A stretch of DNA of 64,000 nucleotides, taken from Nocardioides sp. SYSU D00038 (lineage in GTDB: Bacteria > Actinomycetota > Actinomycetes > Propionibacteriales > Nocardioidaceae). The translations under genes were made by a program, and so were the position numbers. Below the pieces are notes generated by a model, which was given only the letters and a program-made list of their open reading frames with translations, was not told the origin of the DNA and did no database searches. The stretch is taken from assembly GCF_016924665.1 (NCBI RefSeq), contig NZ_JAFFJT010000005.1:62001-126000 (forward strand). Direction: 5' to 3'. Below, in pieces: positions 57,876-64,000 of the stretch. Each line of letters opens with the position of its first letter. Position 1 is the stretch's first letter.

Positions 57876-57929
57876 AAACTATCGGCTGTCGTGTGTCATG
57901 GGCAAACCATTTATTGACTATTTCTGAAG
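57876..57929 (-). promoter_or_regulatory. Autoregulated whiB7 promoter with AT-rich WhiB7 site
   Basis: On the minus strand TTGCCC (57905-57900), an 18-bp spacer and TAGTTT (57881-57876). Just upstream of the -35 is a conspicuously AT-rich stretch (57906-57929, containing GAAATAGTCAATAAATGG), the only one in this part of the window. WhiB7 with sigma A binds such AT-rich DNA via its AT-hook. The leader to the whiB7 ATG is about 420 nt. Confidence 0.75.
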
Positions 57930-57973
57930 TTTCTTTTTCAACCTGCCGCCGAGCCCCTCACGACGGCTCAGGC

Positions 57974-59992
57974 TCAGCCGACGAGGTCGAGGACGGCCTC
58001 GCCGTAGCGCTCGAGCTTGGAGCGGCCGATGCCGCTGATGCGCAGCAGCTCGGTGGGCGTGCGCGGCTTGACCTCGGCGATCAGCTGCAGCGTCGCGTCG
58101 GTGAAGACGACGAACGCCGGCACCGACTCGTCGGCCGCCCGCTCCTTGCGCCACTCGCGCAGCCGCTCGAACAGCTCCTCGTCGTAGGAGGCCGGGCAGT
58201 CCGAGCAGCGCCCGCGCTTCTTCTCCTGGGCCCCGGCCAGCGGCCGACCGCACTCGCGACAGCTCAGCGCCCGCCCGCTGCGCGACGACGTCGGCCGCGG
58301 GCGGGCCGACTCGGGCAGCAGCGGCTCGAGGAAGCGTGACGGCTTGCGACCGCCTCGACCGCCGGGGTTGCGGGCCAGCGCCCACGACAGCGAGAGCTCG
58401 TGGCGGGCGCGGGTCATCGCGACGTAGAGGAGCCGGCGCTCCTCCTCGACCGCGGCCGGGGTGTCGGCGTAGGTGATCGGCAGGGTGCCGTCCTGGAGGC
58501 CGCAGACGAACACCACGTCCCACTCCAGCCCCTTGGCGGCGTGGGCGGTGGCGAGCGTGACGCCGTCGGCTACCGGCGCGTGCTGCTCGGCGGCCCGGCG
58601 GTCGAGCTCGGCGACGAAGCCGTCGAGGTCGCCGCCGGCGGCCGCGAACTCCACCGCCTGGTCGACCAGCGCCTGCCACGACTCCCAGCGGTCGCGGGTC
58701 TGCCCGCGGGCCGCGGGCGGCTCGGCCGACCAGCCCATGCCGGCGAGGGTGCCGCGCACGGTCTCGAGGAGGTCGCCCCCCTCCCCCCGGGCGGCGCCGC
58801 GGATCCGGGTGACCGCCTCGCGCACCTCGGCGCGGTCGAAGAACCGGGCCGCCCCGCGGACGACGTAGGGGATGCCGCGCTCGGCCAGCGCCTCCTCGAA
58901 CGACTCGGACTGGGCGTTGATGCGGAACAGCACCGCCATCTCACCCAGCGACCGGCCCTCGTCGCGCAGCGCCGCGATCCGGGTCGCGACCGCGGCCGCC
59001 TCGGCGACCTCGTCGGGGCGCGGGTCGAACCGCACCGCCGGGCCGGACGGCTGCTGGGAGCGCAGCTCGACGCCCTTGCTCACCGTGCCGGCCAGCAGCG
59101 CGTTCGCCGTGGTGACGATCTCCGGGGTCGAGCGGTAGTTGCGCACCAGCTCGATGGAGGTGGTGCCGGGGTAGCGCTGCGGGAAGTCGCGCAGGTAGTC
59201 GGCGTTGGCGCCGGCGAAGGAGTAGATGGTCTGGGCGGGGTCGCCGACCACGCACAGCTCGTCGCGCCCGCCCAGCCACAGGTCGAGCAGCGCCGACTGC
59301 AGCGGCGAGACGTCCTGGAACTCGTCGACGACGAACCACTTGTACTGGCGCCGCACCTGAGCGGCCACCCGCTCGTCGTCGGCCAGCACGCCGGCGGTCA
59401 GCAGCAGCACGTCCTCCATGTCCATCCGGCCCTGGCCGCGCTTGACCTCCTCGTAGCTGCCGAAGATCCGGCCCACGGTGTCGGGGTCGTGGCCGGTGAC
59501 CTGACGACCGCGGGCCGTGGCGACCCGGGCGTAGTCGTCGGGCAGCACGTTGCTGACCTTGGCCCACTCGACCTCGGAGGCGAGGTCGCGCAGCAGCGCC
59601 TGGTCGGCGGTGATCCGCTGCCGGCGGGCGGCGGTGGCGAGCAGGCCGATCTTGGACTCGACCAGGGTGGGCAGCTCGGTGCCGTGGACGTGGGGCCAGA
59701 AGTAGCGCAGCTGGCGCAGCGCGGCGGAGTGGAAGGTGCGGGCCTGCACCGGACCCGCTCCCAGCGCCCGCAGCCGCTGGCGCATCTCGCCCGCGGCGCG
59801 GGTGGTGAAGGTGACGGCCAGCACCTCGGTGGGCTGGTAGACGCCGGTGGCCACCCCGTAGGCGATCCGGTGGGTGATCGCCCGGGTCTTGCCGGTGCCC
59901 GCGCCGGCCAGCACCCGCACCGGCCCGCGCACGGCCTCGGCCACGCGGCGCTGCTCGGGGTCGAGGGCGTCGAGGAGGGCGTCGGGGGTCAT
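57974..59992 (-). CDS. uvrD2: UvrD2 DNA helicase with HRDC domain
   Basis: 672 residues from ATG 59992; the frame remains open upstream, but the family begins at MTPDALLDALDPEQRRVAEA. SF1A helicase: Walker A LAGAGTGKT, motif Ia TFTTRAAGEMRQR, motif II VVDEFQDVS, motif III GDPAQTIYSF, motif IV NYRST, motif V LATAHAAKGLEWD, motif VI VAMTRARHEL. After it come a zinc-like CRECG...CSDC ribbon (about 565-590) and an HRDC domain (about 600-670, ELLRISGIGRSKLERYGEAV), the mark of UvrD2. DNA repair helicase, essential in mycobacteria through its C-terminal part. Divergent from mycoredoxin. Confidence 0.94.
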   Translation of the reverse strand: MTPDALLDALDPEQRRVAEAVRGPVRVLAGAGTGKTRAITHRIAYGVATGVYQPTEVLAVTFTTRAAGEMRQRLRALGAGPVQARTFHSAALRQLRYFWPHVHGTELPTLVESKIGLLATAARRQRITADQALLRDLASEVEWAKVSNVLPDDYARVATARGRQVTGHDPDTVGRIFGSYEEVKRGQGRMDMEDVLLLTAGVLADDERVAAQVRRQYKWFVVDEFQDVSPLQSALLDLWLGGRDELCVVGDPAQTIYSFAGANADYLRDFPQRYPGTTSIELVRNYRSTPEIVTTANALLAGTVSKGVELRSQQPSGPAVRFDPRPDEVAEAAAVATRIAALRDEGRSLGEMAVLFRINAQSESFEEALAERGIPYVVRGAARFFDRAEVREAVTRIRGAARGEGGDLLETVRGTLAGMGWSAEPPAARGQTRDRWESWQALVDQAVEFAAAGGDLDGFVAELDRRAAEQHAPVADGVTLATAHAAKGLEWDVVFVCGLQDGTLPITYADTPAAVEEERRLLYVAMTRARHELSLSWALARNPGGRGGRKPSRFLEPLLPESARPRPTSSRSGRALSCRECGRPLAGAQEKKRGRCSDCPASYDEELFERLREWRKERAADESVPAFVVFTDATLQLIAEVKPRTPTELLRISGIGRSKLERYGEAVLDLVG

Positions 59993-60070
59993 GAGGTGGG
60001 GAACAAGCTCCGGGTGGCGGGTGGTTGTATCGGGTGCAACCACCCTAGAGGCCGGAGGCGACAGCCCGAG

Positions 60071-60319
60071 ATGAGCACGTTCACGATGTACACCACCCCC
60101 TGGTGCGGCTACTGCCACCGGCTCAGGAGCCAGCTCGACCGCGAGGGCATCACCTACGAGACCGTGGACATCGAACAGCACCCGGAGGCCGCCCGGATCG
60201 TGGAGTCGGCCAACGACGGCAACCAGACGGTGCCCACGCTCGTGTACGCCGACGGCACCGCGCAGACCAACCCCTCGCTGGCCCAGGTCAAGGAGAAGCT
60301 GGCCGCCCTGGCCTCCTGA
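60071..60319 (+). CDS. mrx1: Mycoredoxin
   Basis: 82 residues, thioredoxin/glutaredoxin fold with active site TTPWCGYCHRLRSQLD (CGYC, the mycoredoxin-1 signature) and cis-Pro in NQTVPTLVYADG. It reduces mycothiol mixed disulfides with electrons from mycothiol reductase. ATG 60071; GGAGG lies 12 bases upstream. Divergent from uvrD2 over 78 bp, as in M. tuberculosis (Rv3198A). Confidence 0.9.
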   Translation: MSTFTMYTTPWCGYCHRLRSQLDREGITYETVDIEQHPEAARIVESANDGNQTVPTLVYADGTAQTNPSLAQVKEKLAALAS

Positions 60320-60423
60320 GCCGCGCGCTCACCACGAGGGTCTCGACGCGCGGGTCGCGACCTCGCAGGCTCGGTCGCACCGCTCGCTCGACCACCATCG
60401 CTCGTGATGAGCTCGTTGCTCGC
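60320..60423. other. Convergent gap with a short REP-like palindromic stretch
   Basis: The 104-bp gap between the mycoredoxin and nudC stops holds GGTCTCGACGCGC ... GCTCGACCACC and GAGCTCGTTGCTCGCTCACCAC motifs, resembling the dispersed GGTCTCGAC/GTCGAGACC palindromes common in Nocardioides-like genomes. CTCACCACGAG occurs twice (near 60328 and 60422), so it may be a duplicated stop-proximal sequence. Confidence 0.35.
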
Positions 60424-61332
60424 TCACCACGAGCCCGACAGCGGGCCGCCGTACCAGTGCTCGACCAGCGACCGGCTGATCGAGACGCCGCCCGGCAGCA
60501 CCAGGCTGCCGTCCTCGGCCCCGGCGCGCAGCTGCGCCCGCGTGAACCACTGGGCGTCGTCGAGCTCGTCCTGGTCGACGGAGATCTCGGTGGTGGTCGC
60601 CCGCCCGACGAAGCCGAGCATGAGGCTGGCCGGGAGCGGCCACGGCTGGTTGCCGAAGTAGTCGACCTCGCCCACGACCACCCCGGTCTCCTCGAGCACC
60701 TCGCGGCGCACGGCGTCCTCGAGGGTCTCCCCCGGCTCGCAGAAGCCGGCGAGCGTCGAGTAACGGCCCGCGGGCCAGACCGGCTGGCGCCCGAGCAGGC
60801 ACATTTCGTCGTCGGTGCCGGGCTCGCCGTGGGTGACGAGCATGATCACGGCCGGGTCGGTGCGCGGGAACTGGGTGTGGCCGTTGGCGCAGCGCAGCTC
60901 GTGGCCGGACGCGGCCGGAGTCAGGGGCTCGCCGCAGCGGGGGCAGTAGCGGGTGACGAAGAGCCACTCCGCGAGGCCGAGGGCGTGGAAGACCAGCGGC
61001 GCGCTGGCCAGGGTGTCGTCGCCCAGGTGGGGCAGCAGCCCGCGCAACGGCACCCACTCCTCGCGGGCGGCCGCGGCCTCCTCGGCACCGGTCACGACAG
61101 CGAACCAGGTGCGGCCGTCGTGCTCGCCGAGCAGCACCCGCAGCCCGTCGGGCGCGTCGGCCGGCGCGACCCAGTCGAGCGCGCCGTCCCGCGGCCGCAC
61201 CCGGGTGCCGGAGACCACGAGCACCCGCGTCGAGGCGTCGGCCCAGCGCTCCTCGAGCCACGCTGCGTCGTGGCGCCGCAGCGCGGCCCGGTCGTGGGGG
61301 TGGGCGGCCAGGCGCTGGTGCGGGTAGGACAC
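60424..61332 (-). CDS. nudC: NAD(H) pyrophosphatase / deNADding NUDIX protein
   Basis: 302 residues from GTG 61332. N-terminal NUDIX-like domain (1-120), a zinc ribbon with RYCPRCGEPL and ELRCANG (the fourth ligand is His in NGHTQ), then FPRTDPAVIMLV and the NUDIX box GFCEPGETLEDAVRREVLEE (about 190-215). The SQPWPFPxS-like NQPWPLPASLMLGF motif downstream is specific for NudC. It cleaves NADH and 5'-NAD caps on RNA. Confidence 0.92.
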   Translation of the reverse strand: MSYPHQRLAAHPHDRAALRRHDAAWLEERWADASTRVLVVSGTRVRPRDGALDWVAPADAPDGLRVLLGEHDGRTWFAVVTGAEEAAAAREEWVPLRGLLPHLGDDTLASAPLVFHALGLAEWLFVTRYCPRCGEPLTPAASGHELRCANGHTQFPRTDPAVIMLVTHGEPGTDDEMCLLGRQPVWPAGRYSTLAGFCEPGETLEDAVRREVLEETGVVVGEVDYFGNQPWPLPASLMLGFVGRATTTEISVDQDELDDAQWFTRAQLRAGAEDGSLVLPGGVSISRSLVEHWYGGPLSGSW

Positions 61333-61400
61333 CCGACGAGGCTAGCGACCGGCGGGGCGGCGACTCGTCGTCGCCCGACCCGGTGCCGCACACTGGTCCG

Positions 61401-61991
61401 GTGCGCCGCGTCCTCCTCGCCCTGCTGACCTGTCTCGCCGTCTCGCTCCCGGTCGCCCCCGGCCCGGTCGCTGCGCTGCCTGCCGACCTGCCTGCTGCCC
61501 CACGCAAGGCGGTGCCGACCAAGAAGCAGTGGCTCGCCGACGTCAACCGGGTGATGCGCGGCGCCGGCACCTGGCTCGACGCCCGGGTCGCCGAGGCGGA
61601 CCCCGAGGCCCGACTGGCGATCAACCTCGACATCGACAACAGCACGCTGATGACCTACTACGCCAAGGGCCGCCCCATCCCGAGGGTGAAGGCGTGGACC
61701 CAGCGGGCCCGCCGGCTCGGCGTCACGCTGGTGTTCAACACCGCCCGGCTCCCCCGGATGCGTCCGCGCACGGTCCGCGAGCTGACGCGCGCCGGCTACG
61801 ACATCGGCCGGCTCTGCTTCCGCGAGCAGGGCGAGGGCAAGGTGGGCGGCAAGACCCGGTGCCGCGCGTCGTTCATCGAGCAGGGGTTCACGATCATCGC
61901 CAACGTCGGCAACAACGACACCGACTTCGCCGGCGCGCGCAACTACGGCCGGGCGTTCCGGCTCCCGAACTACCGCGGGCAGCTCGGCTGA
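61401..61991 (+). CDS. Secreted HAD-family acid phosphatase-like protein
   Basis: 196 residues from GTG 61401. A signal peptide (1-29, VRRVLLALLTCLAVSLPVAP ... VAALP) precedes a class B/HAD-like domain: INLDIDNSTLMTYY (DxD nucleophile motif, about 70-80), TLVFNTARLPRMR (motif II Thr/Asn), TRCRASFIEQGF and ANVGNNDTDF (motif IV acidic pair). Secreted acid phosphatase is the closest reading. Its stop shares one base with the deoD start (TGATG). Confidence 0.7.
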   Translation: MRRVLLALLTCLAVSLPVAPGPVAALPADLPAAPRKAVPTKKQWLADVNRVMRGAGTWLDARVAEADPEARLAINLDIDNSTLMTYYAKGRPIPRVKAWTQRARRLGVTLVFNTARLPRMRPRTVRELTRAGYDIGRLCFREQGEGKVGGKTRCRASFIEQGFTIIANVGNNDTDFAGARNYGRAFRLPNYRGQLG

Positions 61992-62707
61992 TGAGCACCC
62001 ACATCGGCGCCGCCCCCGGCGACGTCGCGCCCCTGGTGCTGATGCCCGGCGACCCGCTGCGGGCGCGCTGGATCGCCGAGACCTTCCTGACCGACGCGCG
62101 GTGCTACACCGAGGTGCGCGGTATGTACGGCTACACCGGCACCTGGCAGGGCCACCGGGTCTCGGTGCAGGGCTCCGGCATGGGCCAGCCCTCGTGCGCC
62201 ATCTACGCGACCGAGCTGTTCCGCGAGTACGACGTGCAGTCGATCATCAGGGTCGGCAGCTGCGGGGCGCTCACCGAGCGGCTCGCCGTGCGCGACATCG
62301 TGATCGCGCAGGCGGCGTGCACCGACTCCTCGATGAACTCGATCCGGTTCGAGGGGCTCGACTACGCCCCGATCGCCGACTTCGGCCTGCTGCGCGCGGC
62401 CTCCGACGCCGCCCACCGGTCGGCCCCGGACCGCGACGACGTGCACGTCGGCCTGATCTTCAGCGGCGACTCCTTCTACGCCGCCCGGCCCGAGCTGACC
62501 CGGCGGATGGTCGACTTCGGGGTGCTGGCGATCGAGATGGAGGCCAGCGCGCTCTACACGATCGCAGCCGGCTTCGGCCGCCGGGCGCTGGCCATCTGCA
62601 CGGTCTCCGACCACATCGTCACCGGCGAGGAGACCACGGCGCAGGAGCGGGAGCAGACGTTCGGCGAGATGGTCGAGATCGCGCTGGCGGCCGGCACCTC
62701 GGCATAA
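61991..62707 (+). CDS. deoD: Purine nucleoside phosphorylase, DeoD type
   Basis: 238 residues, hexameric PNP class. VLMPGDPLRARWIAETFL (phosphate loop GDPxR), VSVQGSGMGQPSCAIYATEL, IRVGSCGAL, EMEASALYTIA (ribose Glu) and VSDHIVTGEE (Asp that protonates the purine) are all present and of full length. It salvages purine nucleosides to free bases. Translationally coupled to the upstream HAD gene, which may supply nucleosides or phosphate. Confidence 0.95.
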   Translation: MSTHIGAAPGDVAPLVLMPGDPLRARWIAETFLTDARCYTEVRGMYGYTGTWQGHRVSVQGSGMGQPSCAIYATELFREYDVQSIIRVGSCGALTERLAVRDIVIAQAACTDSSMNSIRFEGLDYAPIADFGLLRAASDAAHRSAPDRDDVHVGLIFSGDSFYAARPELTRRMVDFGVLAIEMEASALYTIAAGFGRRALAICTVSDHIVTGEETTAQEREQTFGEMVEIALAAGTSA

Positions 62708-62734
62708 CCCGCACCGGCACGGCGTTCTCCCCTC

Positions 62735-63817
62735 GTGGAGGACGACGTGGAGGCCGCCGTCGTGGAGGACCCGGTGCTGGACTCCCTGGTCATCGGCGCC
62801 GGACAGGCCGGCCTGTCGGCGTCGTACCACCTGGCACGGCTGGGCCTGCGCCACGTCGTGCTCGACGCCGACGCCGCTCCCGGCGGGGCCTGGCAGCACC
62901 GCTGGGACTCCCTCACGATGGCCGACGTCCACGGCGTCGCTGCGCTCCCCGGTTCCGACCCCCCGCACGGGTCCGGGCGCGCGAACGAGGTGGTGCCGGC
63001 GTACTTCGCCCGCTACGAGGCCGAGCACGACCTGCCCGTCGTCCGGCCGGTGCGCGTCGACCGGGTCGTCGACGTCGACGGACTCCTCGTGGTCGAGGCG
63101 GGCGACCGGCGCTGGACCACCCGCACCCTGGTCAACGCGACCGGCACCTGGAGCCAGCCGTGGCTGCCCCGCTACCCCGGCGTCGAGACGTTCGCGGGCG
63201 AGCAGTGGCACACCCACGACTACCCCGGCGCCGAGCGGTTCCGCGGCCGGCGCACGGTGGTCGTCGGCGGTGGGGCCTCGGCCGTGCAGCTGCTCGGCGA
63301 GATCGCCCTGGTCACCGACACCCTCTGGGTGACCCGGCGGCCGCCCGTGTGGCGCACCGAGGAGTTCACCCCCGAGCTCGGGCGGGCCGTGGTGGCGCAG
63401 GTCGAGGAGCGGGTGCGGCGGGGCCTGCCGCCCCGCAGCGTGGTCAGCGTGACCGGGCTGGCGCTGCGCGAGCAGGAGCGGGCGGCCGAGGCCCTCGGCG
63501 CCTACGACCGGCAGCCGATGTTCGCCTCGATCGAGCCCGACGGGGTGCGCTGGGCCGACGGCCGGTTCGAGACGGTCCAGGCGATCGTGTGGGCCACCGG
63601 GTTCCGGCCCGCGGTGCGCCACCTCGCCGGGCTCGGGCTGCGCACGCCGTACGGCGGCATCCAGCTCGACGGCACGACCGCGGTCGCCGACCCGCGGGTG
63701 CAGCTGGTGGGCTACGGGCCGTCGGCCAGCACGATCGGCGCCAACCGGGCGGGGCGGACCGCCGCGCTCGGCGTGCGCCGGGCGCTCGCGGGCCTCACCA
63801 GCGCAGCAGCCGGCTGA
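62735..63817 (+). CDS. FAD-dependent flavin monooxygenase-like oxidoreductase
   Basis: 360 residues. FAD Rossmann motif LVIGAGQAGLSASYHLARLG (about 18), FMO-like GGAWQHRWDSL, second dinucleotide motif VVVGGGASAVQLLGEI (about 170) and the ATG motif IVWATGFRPAV (about 285). Shorter than Baeyer-Villiger enzymes; resembles the group-B monooxygenase/thioredoxin-reductase-like family of actinobacteria. GTG 62735 and several in-frame GTGs within 30 bp make the exact start uncertain. The 3' end overlaps the convergent UvrD/RecB gene by 23 bp. Confidence 0.82.
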   Translation: MEDDVEAAVVEDPVLDSLVIGAGQAGLSASYHLARLGLRHVVLDADAAPGGAWQHRWDSLTMADVHGVAALPGSDPPHGSGRANEVVPAYFARYEAEHDLPVVRPVRVDRVVDVDGLLVVEAGDRRWTTRTLVNATGTWSQPWLPRYPGVETFAGEQWHTHDYPGAERFRGRRTVVVGGGASAVQLLGEIALVTDTLWVTRRPPVWRTEEFTPELGRAVVAQVEERVRRGLPPRSVVSVTGLALREQERAAEALGAYDRQPMFASIEPDGVRWADGRFETVQAIVWATGFRPAVRHLAGLGLRTPYGGIQLDGTTAVADPRVQLVGYGPSASTIGANRAGRTAALGVRRALAGLTSAAAG

Positions 63818-64000
63818 GCTCCTCGCGGTCGGGCAGGTCGGTGGGCTCGACCGTGCGGCCGCTGCGCACGTAGTGGAACGCCGCCCGCACCCGGTCGGCC
63901 GGCACCCCCTGGAGCTCGGCCCAGGCGAGGCGGTAGACCGCGAGCTGGAGCGGGTCGGCGGTCTCGCGCTGGTTGGTCTTCCAGTCGACGACGAGCCAGT
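63795..64000 (-). CDS. UvrD/RecB-type helicase-nuclease, C-terminal end (partial)
   Basis: The last 67 codons of a minus-strand gene that enters from the right edge. The visible part has LVVDWKTNQRETADPLQLAV followed by YRLAWAELQGV, the PD-(D/E)xK nuclease motif DWKTxxxxxxxPxQLxxYRLAWAE found at the C-terminus of RecB-family and AdnA/AdnB helicase-nucleases. Its position two to four genes from nudC and uvrD2 fits the adn genes of mycobacteria. The helicase motifs are outside the window. Confidence 0.8.
   Translation of the reverse strand, partial: WLVVDWKTNQRETADPLQLAVYRLAWAELQGVPADRVRAAFHYVRSGRTVEPTDLPDREELSRLLRW

Overview
The window is very GC-rich, starts genes freely with GTG, overlaps stop and start codons (GTGA/ATGA) and shows many likely leaderless starts. 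With a whiB7-uvrD2-mycoredoxin-nudC-UvrD/RecB cluster, WYL regulators, a UPF0182/PPA1309/YlbL group and a zinc-dependent DUF2342-type protein, it is a chromosomal segment of an actinobacterium, most like Nocardioides and relatives (inferred from gene content and order; no search was run).

Layout. 1-2.8 kb: end of a SNF2 helicase, a DUF1801 protein and a DJ-1/PfpI protein. 2.8-13.5 kb: two very large secreted carbohydrate-active proteins, a GH78 alpha-L-rhamnosidase and a PA14/propeller/CBM/DUF1080 protein, each with its own upstream dyad and terminators. 13.7-23.8 kb: MMPL transporter, two coupled WYL regulators, an alcohol dehydrogenase-MFS pair divergent from an XRE regulator, a fatty-acid desaturase, and a DUF1761 protein divergent from a YafY regulator. 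23.8-27.4 kb: a stress-like group (STAS protein, helical protein behind a SigB/SigF-like promoter, TPP enzyme, Lys-rich DUF7218-like protein, flavodoxin-fold reductase). 27.4-36.2 kb: a MerR-controlled drug ABC exporter, then a MacAB-like exporter with its two-component system and a MarR regulator. 36.2-38 kb: NmrA-like protein and an ArsR/SRPBCC pair.

38-43.8 kb is a decayed integrative element whose recombinase end abuts the 3' end of an initiator tRNA gene. It holds an intact excisionase, an integrase split by three frameshifts, a twice-frameshifted zinc-ribbon protein, an intact HEPN/MNT toxin-antitoxin pair with its own promoter and dyad, and fragments of a nucleotidyltransferase and a HEAT-like protein.

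43.9-64 kb is conserved core: SDR and thioesterase; UPF0182, PPA1309 and PDZ/Lon-like protease; moaE; a metalloprotease-like protein, NUDIX and M48-like genes; a PHP/HhH protein; enoyl-CoA hydratase; small zinc-ribbon proteins; whiB7 with a full attenuator leader; uvrD2; mycoredoxin; nudC; a secreted HAD phosphatase; purine nucleoside phosphorylase; a flavoprotein; and the end of a UvrD/RecB-type nuclease.

The most interesting non-coding signals are a DnaA-box-like cluster followed at once by a well-spaced promoter and a long hairpin (54.26-54.56 kb), the whiB7 leader, and a series of well-formed operators that pair each local regulator with its target.
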